From the NCBI GenBank assembly GCA_021648745.1, contig JAKISE010000020.1, positions 1 to 43,942 on the forward strand: a DNA stretch of 43,942 nucleotides. Reading direction: 5' to 3'. The notes beneath the pieces were generated by a model, which saw only the letters and a list, made by a program, of their open reading frames with translations, made no database searches and was not told the origin of the DNA. This DNA is from Cyclobacteriaceae bacterium (lineage in GTDB: Bacteria; Bacteroidota; Bacteroidia; Cytophagales; Cyclobacteriaceae). A program made the position numbers and the translations under genes. Below are positions 16,608-25,107 of this stretch, piece by piece; positions within the stretch are counted from its first letter, which is position 1; the number at the start of each line of letters is the position of its first letter.

Positions 16608-18386
16608 CTATTGAAGCAAAGCAGAGAATCCTGCGTTAGCTACATAGCTTTGAAATTCTAAATCTTTAATAGCCTGTGCTTTTAATTCAGCATTTAACTC
16701 AGTTGCTTTCTTTAAGTTTTCGATAACTTTATCAGCATCTCCTTTTCTTGCTTGAGCTACAGCCAATGCATAAAATGCGTCAGCATTTTCGCTATTAGCA
16801 CTCACAGCATCTCCAAAAGAACTGATGGCATTATCATAGTCTTTATTTAAAAGATATGCTAAACCTAAGTTGTAAGCATTGTCAGACGAAGAAGAAGCAC
16901 TTGATAATGAAGAAACAGCTCCTTGGTAATCGGCAGTTCTAATTTCTAAATATCCTTTAACTCCATTCATTCCTTGTGTTGTTTCACTATCAGCAGATAG
17001 TGAAACAGCTTTAGCAATAGCATCTTGTGCTTTTGCTAAATTACCTTGGTAAGCATACACAGAAGCTCCGGTTGCATAAGCCGAAGCACTTTCTTGTTTG
17101 CCATTAGCAAGGTCAACTTGAGTTTCTGCTAATCCTGCATATTCAGCAGCTTTAGAAGCATCTTCGATAGCCATGGCTACATAAGTAGCAGCAAGGTTAG
17201 CGTGTGCATTCCATGAGTCAGCTTTAGTAATTGCAGCTTTGTAAATGCTTTCTTTCTCTGAAAGATCCGGAGTAAGGCTAGCAGCGTACATTAACTCTTC
17301 AATAGATAATGTGTCGGCAGAAGCAGATCCATCTGCAATACCTTTAGCTAGTACTGAAATTTCAGTATCAGTTTTCTTTTCTTTAACATTAAGTATTTCT
17401 GTTTTTGCTGTACGCAATCCTGGGTACACGTCTTTGAATACTTTTTTGTAGCCATTCACTTTACGAAGCGCTTTCTCTTTATCTTCAAAAGCACCAGGGC
17501 CGTTAATGATGTTTAGCATTTCGGATTTAGATTCATCAGAAACTCCTTCATAAGAAGCTAAAGCTGCTTTTAATCCATTCCAATCATCTACAATTGGCTT
17601 AATGATAAATTTAATTGAATCAGCTGTGCCTTTGTAATCGTATTTATCCATTTGCTTTCTGTAATACTTTTCAATTACAGAAGCTCTATCGCTAGATAGT
17701 TTAGAGTTAATACGTTCAGTACCTTCAGGAGAGTGAGTACCTGTAATAGTAACTGTTTTTGTTACATTTTTTTCAGCAATAAATGCTTCAAACTCTTTAC
17801 CTCTTTTACTTCTTCTTTCAGAATATTTAAGGTTAGATCTTCCTTGATCAAAAAAGAAATCAATGTTAGTTGGAAGCAACTCTTCTTGATTATTATATCC
17901 ATGGTCAGCATAAGCTGCAAAATATACAGGCTTAACTAAAGCTGAAGTAGTAATCACACCTGGAGCTAAGGTCATAGGCTCTGCAGCTACTTCCTTGTCT
18001 TTTCTAGGGTCTCTAGCTATTCCTTTTATTACAACATTTCCGCTTTTCATTGCATCAGTATATGCGAAAGAAAAACTTTCAGAAGCTGTTGGTTGAGATT
18101 CATCACTTTCTGGGTAGTCATCTGCTTTAAAAACAATTGATTCCAATGGTAACTCTTGATCACCATATTGATAAACCACATTAATGATATACTCTTTTTC
18201 TTTAACGAGCATTTTTACTGGTAGAGTAGCTGACATGTCAAACTTTACAGAATCGCCATGAAGCTCCAGTGGGTTAGGGTTTACGTTTACTTGCTGGTCG
18301 GATGCCAACTTGGCCATTTTTGTGATTGAACATCCGCTCAAGGTTAAAATTGCCAACAAAATAACCGCATTTAGGACTTTTTTCAT
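16608..18386 (-). CDS. OmpA-like lipoprotein with TPR repeats
   Basis: 592 residues. The lipoprotein signal ends ILTLSGC (Cys19). About residues 170-290 form an OmpA/MotB-type peptidoglycan-binding region: NIDFFFDQGRSNL, then VTITGTHSPEGTERINSKLSSDRA cut here to its key residues THSPEGTE and LSSDRA. From about residue 355 to 560 there are alanine-rich helical pairs that read as tetratricopeptide repeats, for example AYNLGLAYLLNKDYDNAI and DAFYALAVAQARKGDADK. Likely role: an outer-membrane lipoprotein that ties the membrane to peptidoglycan and offers a protein-binding surface. It is monocistronic, with its own terminator. No T9SS gene neighbours support a PorE or gliding role, so no symbol is given. 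Confidence 0.82.
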   Translation of the reverse strand: MKKVLNAVILLAILTLSGCSITKMAKLASDQQVNVNPNPLELHGDSVKFDMSATLPVKMLVKEKEYIINVVYQYGDQELPLESIVFKADDYPESDESQPTASESFSFAYTDAMKSGNVVIKGIARDPRKDKEVAAEPMTLAPGVITTSALVKPVYFAAYADHGYNNQEELLPTNIDFFFDQGRSNLKYSERRSKRGKEFEAFIAEKNVTKTVTITGTHSPEGTERINSKLSSDRASVIEKYYRKQMDKYDYKGTADSIKFIIKPIVDDWNGLKAALASYEGVSDESKSEMLNIINGPGAFEDKEKALRKVNGYKKVFKDVYPGLRTAKTEILNVKEKKTDTEISVLAKGIADGSASADTLSIEELMYAASLTPDLSEKESIYKAAITKADSWNAHANLAATYVAMAIEDASKAAEYAGLAETQVDLANGKQESASAYATGASVYAYQGNLAKAQDAIAKAVSLSADSETTQGMNGVKGYLEIRTADYQGAVSSLSSASSSSDNAYNLGLAYLLNKDYDNAISSFGDAVSANSENADAFYALAVAQARKGDADKVIENLKKATELNAELKAQAIKDLEFQSYVANAGFSALLQ

Positions 18387-18481
18387 TTTATATTTTTTCG
18401 TTTTAATTAGGTGCTTTCAAAATGAAATACAATGATATAAAAAAATAACGTTAATCGTTTATAGATTGGGGGTTTGTATTG

Positions 18482-18489
18482 TAAATTTG
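18482..18489 (+). promoter_or_regulatory. -7 box TAAATTTG of the PspC-like gene
   Basis: Matches TAnnTTTG and lies 21 bases before the ATG at 18510. Confidence 0.4.
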
Positions 18490-18509
18490 TGTTTATTGTT
18501 ATTTTAAAT

Positions 18510-18725
18510 ATGAAGAGATTACAAGGTTTTTTTGAGCATCAGATTTTCGGTGTATGTACTCGCATTGGAGAGAAGCTAGGAATTGCCACATCAAGCATTC
18601 GATTATCTTTTATATATGCTTCTTTTATAACTTTTGGTTCTCCTATTCTGGTCTATCTGTCTTTAGCTTTTATAATGAATATTCGCAAACATTTGCGAAG
18701 GTTTAACTCTGCCTGGTATTATTAA
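18510..18725 (+). CDS. Small PspC-like membrane protein
   Basis: 71 residues. The start at 18510 is preferred over 18474 because the homologous part begins MKRLQGFFEHQIFGVC and the -7 box at 18482 would lie inside a longer version. FGVCTRIGEKLGIATSSIRL is the PspC-domain pattern (a short amphipathic part) followed by one hydrophobic segment (about residues 30-57) and a basic tail. PspC proteins take part in envelope stress responses in other bacteria; Bacteroidota stand-alone versions are mostly unstudied. It diverges from the OmpA/TPR lipoprotein gene, so their promoters share a gap of about 120 bases. Confidence 0.75.
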   Translation: MKRLQGFFEHQIFGVCTRIGEKLGIATSSIRLSFIYASFITFGSPILVYLSLAFIMNIRKHLRRFNSAWYY

Positions 18726-18749
18726 ATTAGGCTAATAAGTAGTTGGGTT

Positions 18750-19751
18750 TTACTTTTCTAGTTCAGCATAAGTTTTCTTTCCTTTTATAAAGTATTGCCA
18801 AACAACTGAATATCGTTCCAATACTCTTTTGTCCGAAGCGCTCATGGTTCTCTTTGCGTAAACATAACGCCAGCTCTTTAGCACTTTAATATGGGCCTTA
18901 AATACTGCGATGAATTGTTTTCCTTTGCCTTGCAGAAGAAAATAGAAGGCACTCAGCCAATCGAGCAGTACTCTTGTAATTAATTTTCGCTTAAAATTTT
19001 GCTTAGGCATATTTTTAATTAGAAGGTATAAGCCATTTCTAAAATTAAGATAAGTTTTAAATGGCGACTCATACGCCAAGGTGCCACCTCCAACATGATA
19101 CACCTCGCTTTCTGAGTTAAATTGAATGGAGAAACCTTTTCTGATCATTCGCCAACAAAGGTCAATTTCCTCCATGTGAGCAAAAAAGTCATCGTCAAAG
19201 CCATTAACTATATTAAAAGCAGATTTTCTTACCAAGAAACATGCTCCACTTGCCCATGTAATTTCAGTGTTATCATCATATTGCCCTTCATCTTTTTCTA
19301 AGGTATCAAAAATACGACCTCTGCAAAGTGGGTAGCCATAGGTATCAATAAATCCTCCTGCGGCCCCTGCATATTCAAAATATGCCTTATTATGATATGA
19401 TTTAATCTTCGGTTGCACTGCTGCCAACTCTACATTGTTGTCGAGTGCTTTAACCAGAGGGGCAAGCCAGTTGGCTGTTACTTCAATATCGGAATTAACT
19501 AGCCCAATGTAATCTTCCTCAATATGATTTATAAGTAAATTATATCCTTTGCTATACCCATAATTATCTCCTAGTTCAATTAGCTGTGCGTTAGGGAATG
19601 AGTTCCTTATAAATTCAACAGAGTCATCGGTAGAAGCATTGTCTCCAATATAAATGGGAACATTAGCACTGTTTTTTAGGAGAGAAGGAAGGAACTTTTC
19701 CAGGTGCTTCCTTCCATTATAATTAAGTATAGCAATGGCGGTGGTTGCCAT
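18750..19751 (-). CDS. Family 2 glycosyltransferase
   Basis: 333 residues. The GT-A fold starts at once (TTAIAILNYNGRKHLEKFLPS), with the nucleotide-sugar region GDNASTDDSVEFI, the DXD-like metal site VNSDIEV (about residue 90) and the acceptor/base region FLVRKSAFNIVNGFDDDFF with the EEIDLCWR motif. This is the rhamnosyltransferase-like branch of GT2 that acts on surface polysaccharide or lipopolysaccharide. Donor and acceptor are unknown. The start codon overlaps the ybaB stop (TAATG), so the two are probably translationally coupled, although no functional link is obvious. Confidence 0.88.
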   Translation of the reverse strand: MATTAIAILNYNGRKHLEKFLPSLLKNSANVPIYIGDNASTDDSVEFIRNSFPNAQLIELGDNYGYSKGYNLLINHIEEDYIGLVNSDIEVTANWLAPLVKALDNNVELAAVQPKIKSYHNKAYFEYAGAAGGFIDTYGYPLCRGRIFDTLEKDEGQYDDNTEITWASGACFLVRKSAFNIVNGFDDDFFAHMEEIDLCWRMIRKGFSIQFNSESEVYHVGGGTLAYESPFKTYLNFRNGLYLLIKNMPKQNFKRKLITRVLLDWLSAFYFLLQGKGKQFIAVFKAHIKVLKSWRYVYAKRTMSASDKRVLERYSVVWQYFIKGKKTYAELEK

Positions 19752-20083
19752 TACATCATTGACGATAAATCCAAGCCAGGAATGTTAGGAAGCATGCCTT
19801 CGGTTGCTTTTTTCATTTCTTCTTTGGCTAACACATCTGCTTTGTCTAAAGCAATGTTTGTGGCTGCGATAATTAAATCTTTCAGCATGTCTTTATCCTC
19901 AGGATTATAGAGGCTCTCATCAATTACTAAATCAACTAATTGTTTTTTGCCGTTTACAATGGCCTTAACCATTCCTCCTCCAGATTCTCCATCTGTAGTA
20001 ATATTGGCTAATCCGTCTTGTACTTCTTTCATTTTCGACTGAGCCTCTTTTACCTTGCCCATCATTTTCATCATGTCAAACAT
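19751..20083 (-). CDS. YbaB/EbfC-family nucleoid-associated protein
   Basis: 110 residues, the normal family length. The pattern is a methionine-rich helical start (MFDMMKMMGKVKEAQSKMKE), a central GMVKAIVNGKKQLVDLVIDE strand region, and the C-terminal helix DLIIAATNIALDKAD. YbaB proteins are dimeric DNA-binding tweezers, often linked to recR/dnaX; here they are not neighbours. The last residues form a methionine-ended tail. The gene overlaps the glycosyltransferase start by 1 base. Confidence 0.93.
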   Translation of the reverse strand: MFDMMKMMGKVKEAQSKMKEVQDGLANITTDGESGGGMVKAIVNGKKQLVDLVIDESLYNPEDKDMLKDLIIAATNIALDKADVLAKEEMKKATEGMLPNIPGLDLSSMM

Positions 20084-20097
20084 AGTGGTGCATATTT

Positions 20098-20184
20098 AAT
20101 GTTCAATTAGCAATGTTCAATTAGCAATAAAAGTTAAGTACAAACTATTCTTTATTGATAATCACACATTGAAAATTGCTAATT
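20098..20184. repeat. Tandem 14-bp repeat plus inverted copy before ybaB
   Basis: AATGTTCAATTAGC occurs twice in tandem (20098-20111 and 20112-20125), and ATTGCTAATT (20175-20184) is the inverse of the AATTAGCAAT at 20119-20128. The arms could pair as a 10-bp stem with a loop of about 46 bases in the leader between the T9SS gene and ybaB. Function unknown. Confidence 0.6.
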
Positions 20185-20188
20185 CATT

Positions 20189-22084
20189 TCAGTTGCTCAA
20201 AATTAAGATGCTTCCTGTTCGAATATGCTCATTATTGTTTAAATCTTTTATTCGAACCCAGTAGCTGTAATTTCCAGTTCCTATTTTCTTATTTCTAGAG
20301 GTGCCATCCCAGCCATTTTCTAAATCTGTTGTCTGATAAAGTACCTCTCCCCATCTATTAAATATTTGCATTTCGTAACTCTCAATAAACTTCCCAGTAA
20401 CTATAAACTTGTCGTTGAGTCCATCTCCATTAGGGGTAAAACTATTAGGAATGGCTATTACAGGGTCTCTTTCAAGTGTTAACATGTTTGATCTTGAATA
20501 CGGTATTCCATCTAATACCGGAATAACCCAAACCGTAAAAGTTAGAGTTTGCTTCTCTTGATCTTCCAATGCCACTGTAAAACTTGTATTTCCTCCGGTA
20601 TAAACACTATCGATAAGGTCGCCTTCTTCACTTCTAATGGTGATATAGAATCCTTGATGTCCATCAATCCAACCAAAATAATCATTCCAACTAAGCTCTA
20701 TATCCAAATTACCGTTGATGTCGCCTTCTAAAAAGATGGAAGAGGCTATAAGATTTAGTGGAGACACATTACCGCAGATATCAACCATTTGAACAGAGAT
20801 ATAGTTTGTTTGATTTTCAAACAATTGATTAAGTGAGTTTGTGTTTGCTGTTTCACTACTTATAATGCTGCCATTCTCTAAAGTTTGATGAACAATATAG
20901 TTTTCGGGTGTTGAATTTAGAGGCACTTGCCAAACCCATTCAATCGAATCTGAGTTTGTTGTACTACTAATATTATCGATAGTTGGAGGTATATCTGTAG
21001 AAAACGCTGTTTCGCACACTTTTAATGATCGTGAAATGCCACCTGCATAATTTACATCTAACTGGTAACAATAATTGGTATTACATATTACTGTAGTATC
21101 AACATGTTGAAAGACAGTAGAAGCCAATGATTGTAGCAAAATATCATCTCTAAACAAATTAAATGATTGGGCGACACCAAAATCTACTGTGTTCCAATCT
21201 GTTGTTATTTGATTGTTTTGAGCACTTGCATTTAGTGTTATTGAACATATTTCATTAGAATATGACCTAAAATTGCTGCAAGCATCATAAGTTGCTATTC
21301 TAAAGCAGTAGGTATTTTGTGGTAGGGATAAGCTTGCTATCGTATCTACAGAAGTGTTTTGGTTTAAATTTTTGAATAAAACAAAATTGGTATTGTCACC
21401 AATTGAAATCTCTAATTTATTATCTGAATTTGCAGGCAAATTATAATTTAGCTTGAGTGTGCTCCCATTTAATTGTATGAGAGAATCTATTTGTGCAGGT
21501 AGTACGGTGGCAAGAGGGTCAAAGGGGATGGAGGTAACTCCACATTGGTTGGTGGCAGTTGTAAACAGCCCTGTTACATTAACTGTTCTTTGATTGTTGT
21601 TGGCATAAGTATAAGGTAAAACAGTACTCCCTTTTGGAACGATTATAACACTGCCGTCTCCATAATTAATTTCATACTCATCGTAATAGGTGTCGTTAAT
21701 TTGAACCAAAAGTCCTAAGCTATTGCAACTAAATAACGTAATATTAGGTAGTTCAGGAGCTACAACTGTCATTAAGATACTATCAGCTCTATCTCCAGTG
21801 GCACCTTGAATAAATTGATAAACCCAATAACTACCTGGCACAGTATAGGTATAAAACGCATCTAAGGTGGTTGCTGAATTAATTCCTTCATACTTATATG
21901 CGATAGGGCAAGGAGGTGTAGCGCATATTCCCGGATTTAGATTAGTAACAGTAACTGTTAAATCACTACATCCTAATTGTTGATCTAGCTCAAAATCTCC
22001 TCCTACACTTAGGTATTGCCCACTCGCTTGTTTTGTAAAAAACAAACTGACAATAATAAGCAGTACATACCACCTTGCATTCAT
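20189..22084 (-). CDS. T9SS type B (gliding motility-associated C-terminal) secreted protein
   Basis: 631 residues with signal peptide (SGQ near residue 22). The N-terminal part has a PKD-like region rich in short beta strands (for example YTVPGSYWVYQF). Several fibronectin-like or Ig-like strands follow. The C-terminal domain is a classic type B sorting domain: IPNSFTPNGDGLNDKF, IFNRWGEVLYQT, WDGTSRNKKIGTGNYSYWV. Type B domains direct T9SS export and are usually processed differently from type A. The function of the adhesin-like body is unknown. The stop codon of hutH and this start codon are directly adjacent (TAAATG), so it is cotranscribed with hisS and hutH, for no evident reason. Confidence 0.88.
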   Translation of the reverse strand: MNARWYVLLIIVSLFFTKQASGQYLSVGGDFELDQQLGCSDLTVTVTNLNPGICATPPCPIAYKYEGINSATTLDAFYTYTVPGSYWVYQFIQGATGDRADSILMTVVAPELPNITLFSCNSLGLLVQINDTYYDEYEINYGDGSVIIVPKGSTVLPYTYANNNQRTVNVTGLFTTATNQCGVTSIPFDPLATVLPAQIDSLIQLNGSTLKLNYNLPANSDNKLEISIGDNTNFVLFKNLNQNTSVDTIASLSLPQNTYCFRIATYDACSNFRSYSNEICSITLNASAQNNQITTDWNTVDFGVAQSFNLFRDDILLQSLASTVFQHVDTTVICNTNYCYQLDVNYAGGISRSLKVCETAFSTDIPPTIDNISSTTNSDSIEWVWQVPLNSTPENYIVHQTLENGSIISSETANTNSLNQLFENQTNYISVQMVDICGNVSPLNLIASSIFLEGDINGNLDIELSWNDYFGWIDGHQGFYITIRSEEGDLIDSVYTGGNTSFTVALEDQEKQTLTFTVWVIPVLDGIPYSRSNMLTLERDPVIAIPNSFTPNGDGLNDKFIVTGKFIESYEMQIFNRWGEVLYQTTDLENGWDGTSRNKKIGTGNYSYWVRIKDLNNNEHIRTGSILILSN

Positions 22085-23572
22085 TTAAAAGGTATAATCT
22101 TTAATAAATTGAGTAGCCCTGACCATATCGTTATGTAAAATACGGTCTTCTTTAATAAACGGAACTTCCTTCCTGAAATTGCGCACAAACTCTTCTAACA
22201 CCTTCGAGGTTTTTAAGGGCCTTCTAAACTCCAGGGCTTGAGAAGCTGTAATGATTTCTATTCCTAAAATCTCATATAAATTATTAATTATTTTATGAGC
22301 TTTAGTGGCTGCATTGGCTCCCATGCTCACGTGGTCTTCTTGCCCGTTTGACGACACAATAGAATCTGCCGTGGCAGGGTAGCATAGGTTCTTATTTTGG
22401 CTCACGATGGAGGCTGCAGTGTATTGAGGAATCATTAGTCCTGAGTTAATACCAGGATTGGCCACAAGGTAATTGGGTAAACCTCTACTACCCGAAATTA
22501 ATTGGTAGGTTCTTCGTTCTGAAATGCTGCCTAGTTCTGCTATGGCCAAGGCCATAAAGTCTAAGGCTAAGGCTAGTGGTTGCCCGTGAAAATTGCCTGC
22601 AGATATAATTAAATCATCGTCTGGAAATACATTGGGGTTATCGGTAACCCCATTTATTTCTTGCGTAAATACTTGATTTACATAAGTTAACGCATCACTT
22701 GTGGCTCCATGTACTTGTGGGATGCAGCGGAAAGAATAGGGGTCTTGAACATGTTGCTTCTTTTGTGCAATAAGTTCGCTGCCATCTAAATGTTCGCTCA
22801 CTTCTTTAGCCACAATGCCTTGTCCTGGTTGTGGACGAATGGCGTGCACTTTCGCATTAAAAGGTTCAATTCTACCATCAAACACATCTACAGAAAGAGC
22901 ACCAATGAGATTTGAAAGTGTAAGAACCTGTTTTGATTGAATTAAATTCCACACACCAAAGGCTGCCATAAACTGGGTACCATTTAAGAGGGCTAACCCT
23001 TCTTTTGCTTGCAATTCGATAGGGCTCCAGCCCATTTGGCTATTCAGCTCCTTGCCAGAAATGAACTTGCCATTAAAATTTACCTCACCTTCGCCAATTA
23101 GAGGTAGGCATACGTGTGCCAAAGGGGCAAGGTCGCCAGAAGCGCCTAATGAGCCAAATTCATAGACAACAGGCAGTACATCATTATTATAGAAATCGAT
23201 TAACCGCTGAACAGTACTAACTTGTACACCAGAATGGCCATAACTTAACGATTGCACTTTTAAGAGCAAAATGATTTTTACGATGTAATTAGGAATTGTT
23301 TCACCTGCTCCACAAGCGTGTGATTTAATGATGTTAGATTGAAGCTTGCCTAGTTCGTTTTTAGAAATGCTTTCTTTATATAATGAGCCAAACCCAGTGT
23401 TTATACCATATACGGGCTCATTAGACCTTTTTATCTTTTCATCTAAATAATTACGGCAATGCTGAATTTTATCAACTACCTCGTTCGAAAGAGTGAGTTT
23501 TGCACCTGAAGCTATAATGTTCTCAACCTGATCGATCGTTAATGTTGCGGTAGATATTTGATGTTCTTTCAT
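22085..23572 (-). CDS. hutH: Histidine ammonia-lyase
   Basis: 495 residues. The self-made MIO electrophile comes from Ala-Ser-Gly at residues 144-146 in FGSLGASGDLAPLAH. Other family marks are INTGFGSL near residue 57, SHACGAG (85-91) in the selectivity region where histidine lyases carry Ser-His, and QDPYSFRC. It deaminates histidine to urocanate in the cytoplasm, the first step of histidine use. The other hut genes are not in this window. It follows hisS with no spacer. Tyrosine or phenylalanine lyases share the fold, but the Ser-His pair favours histidine. Confidence 0.88.
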   Translation of the reverse strand: MKEHQISTATLTIDQVENIIASGAKLTLSNEVVDKIQHCRNYLDEKIKRSNEPVYGINTGFGSLYKESISKNELGKLQSNIIKSHACGAGETIPNYIVKIILLLKVQSLSYGHSGVQVSTVQRLIDFYNNDVLPVVYEFGSLGASGDLAPLAHVCLPLIGEGEVNFNGKFISGKELNSQMGWSPIELQAKEGLALLNGTQFMAAFGVWNLIQSKQVLTLSNLIGALSVDVFDGRIEPFNAKVHAIRPQPGQGIVAKEVSEHLDGSELIAQKKQHVQDPYSFRCIPQVHGATSDALTYVNQVFTQEINGVTDNPNVFPDDDLIISAGNFHGQPLALALDFMALAIAELGSISERRTYQLISGSRGLPNYLVANPGINSGLMIPQYTAASIVSQNKNLCYPATADSIVSSNGQEDHVSMGANAATKAHKIINNLYEILGIEIITASQALEFRRPLKTSKVLEEFVRNFRKEVPFIKEDRILHNDMVRATQFIKDYTF

Positions 23573-24943
23573 TTACTTGGCTAGTTTACTTATAAGCGCC
23601 TCAATAGTGATAGATTCCTGAGTGCCTTGTATCATATTCTTAACAGTAAGTGTATTAGATTCAACCTCATTAGAACCTATGAGCACAACAAACGGAATGT
23701 TTAGGTTGTTGGCATAGGTCATCTGTTTTTTTAACTTAGCAGAGGTTGGGTAAAGCTCAGATGAAATTCCTGCTTGTCTTAGTTTGGCCAGTTGCTTTAT
23801 TGCAAATGCTTCTTCCTCTTCTCCAAAGTTGGTAATTAGCACTTGTGTAGTAGTGGCTACTTCTTTTGGGAATAAGTCACGAGCCTCCATTACATCATAG
23901 ATACGATCTATGCCTAGTGAAAATCCAACTCCTGATACATCGGGCAAGCCAAAGACACCTGTGAGGTTGTCATATCGTCCACCACCGGAGATGCTACCAA
24001 TGCTGCCATCCAATATTTTAATTTCAAAAATAGCTCCTGTATAATAGGAGAGGCCTCTGGCTAACGCAGGATCGAATTCAACTGTGGCTAAATTGCCACT
24101 CATTGATTCAACATAATTTAGAATCTGCTTTATTTCTGACAGGCCTTTAAGTACCTCATCATTATTTGCTAAAGTGGATTCCAGGGCTTTTATTTTTTCT
24201 TGGTTTGAGCCTGTTAGCTCTAAAATAGGAGAGAGGCTTTCCAGTTGAAATTTTTTATACCCGATTTTTTCAAGCTCTTTAAAAACTCCTTCTTTACCAA
24301 TTTTATCTAGCTTGTCAATGGCAACGCATAAGGCGCCTTCTTCTCCTTTGTGCCCTAAGTGTGCCGCCAAACCAGATAGTATTTTACGACTGTTTATGAT
24401 AATTTGATAACCCTCAATACCAAGATTCTGCAAAATTTCATTCATCATCATTATAATCTCTGCTTCGCAGATAAGAGACTTTGTGCCTACTACATCGGCA
24501 TCGCATTGCATAAACTCTCTGTATCTACCTTTTTGAGGTCGATCTGCACGCCAAACTGGTTGCATTTGGTATCTCCTAAAAGGAAATGAGATTTCGTTTC
24601 GGTTCATTACCACGTATCGGGCAAAAGGAACTGTTAAATCATAGCGTAAGCCTTTCTCCGAAATTTGAGGTGTGAGTTTTTGAGAAGGGGTGGTAGCAAT
24701 GTTGGTTTTAACTTTAGAAACATAGTCACCAGAATTAAGCACTTTAAAAATTAATTGGTCGCCTTCATCACCATATTTACCTGTGAGCACCGATAGGTTT
24801 TCCATCGTTGGGGTTTCTAATGGCAGAAAGCCAAACTTCTCGAATGTAGCACGAATAGTACTTATTAAATAGTTACGCTTACTTACCACTTTAGGGCCAA
24901 AATCTCTGGTTCCTTTGGGTATGGAAGGCTTCTGATTACTCAT
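23573..24943 (-). CDS. hisS: Histidyl-tRNA synthetase
   Basis: 456 residues, the normal size for a bacterial/Bacteroidota class II HisRS. Motif 1 region: KGTRDFGPKV and LPLETPTMENL; motif 2 includes FRRYQMQPVWRAD; the histidine-specific loop is ARGLSYYTGAIFEI; motif 3 is SGVGFSLGIDR. The C-terminal anticodon-binding domain (about 360-456) begins TTQVLITNFG. It charges tRNA-His. It is first in the chain hisS-hutH-T9SS protein and has a good -7 box 23 bases upstream. Confidence 0.97.
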   Translation of the reverse strand: MSNQKPSIPKGTRDFGPKVVSKRNYLISTIRATFEKFGFLPLETPTMENLSVLTGKYGDEGDQLIFKVLNSGDYVSKVKTNIATTPSQKLTPQISEKGLRYDLTVPFARYVVMNRNEISFPFRRYQMQPVWRADRPQKGRYREFMQCDADVVGTKSLICEAEIIMMMNEILQNLGIEGYQIIINSRKILSGLAAHLGHKGEEGALCVAIDKLDKIGKEGVFKELEKIGYKKFQLESLSPILELTGSNQEKIKALESTLANNDEVLKGLSEIKQILNYVESMSGNLATVEFDPALARGLSYYTGAIFEIKILDGSIGSISGGGRYDNLTGVFGLPDVSGVGFSLGIDRIYDVMEARDLFPKEVATTTQVLITNFGEEEEAFAIKQLAKLRQAGISSELYPTSAKLKKQMTYANNLNIPFVVLIGSNEVESNTLTVKNMIQGTQESITIEALISKLAK

Positions 24944-24965
24944 TTTAGGTCACTTAAAATTGAGT

Positions 24966-24973
24966 GCAAAGCT
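24966..24973 (-). promoter_or_regulatory. -7 box TAGCTTTG of the hisS operon
   Basis: Read on the minus strand it fits TAnnTTTG, 23 bases before the hisS ATG. Confidence 0.45.
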
Positions 24974-24987
24974 AAGCATTGTAGGGG

Positions 24988-25003
24988 ATGAAAAATAAAG
25001 ATA
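24988..25003 (+). repeat. Left 16-bp direct repeat flanking the DUF4143 ATPase gene
   Basis: TGAAAAATAAAGATAT, identical to 26309-26324 on the other side of the ATPase gene. AT-rich, so chance cannot be excluded, but the position just outside both ends suggests an insertion footprint. Confidence 0.5.
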
Positions 25004-25056
25004 TTTAAGCAATTATTAGAAAGATTGACTTGAACGGACCTTTCATTATCATTGTA

Positions 25057-25078
25057 ATACCGGATATATATTCCGTAT
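25057..25078. promoter_or_regulatory. Imperfect dyad ahead of the ATPase gene
   Basis: ATACCGGATATATATTCCGTAT has ATAC...GTAT outer arms and CGGA/TCCG inner arms (offset by one). It lies 30-51 bases before the start codon and could be an operator. Confidence 0.3.
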
Positions 25079-25095
25079 TTGCAATGTAAATATTG

Positions 25096-25103
25096 TATAT
25101 TTG
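25096..25103 (+). promoter_or_regulatory. -7 box TATATTTG, very close to the start codon
   Basis: Fits TAnnTTTG and ends only 4 bases before the ATG at 25108, so transcription from it would give an almost leaderless mRNA. Confidence 0.4.
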
Positions 25104-25107
25104 TTTT

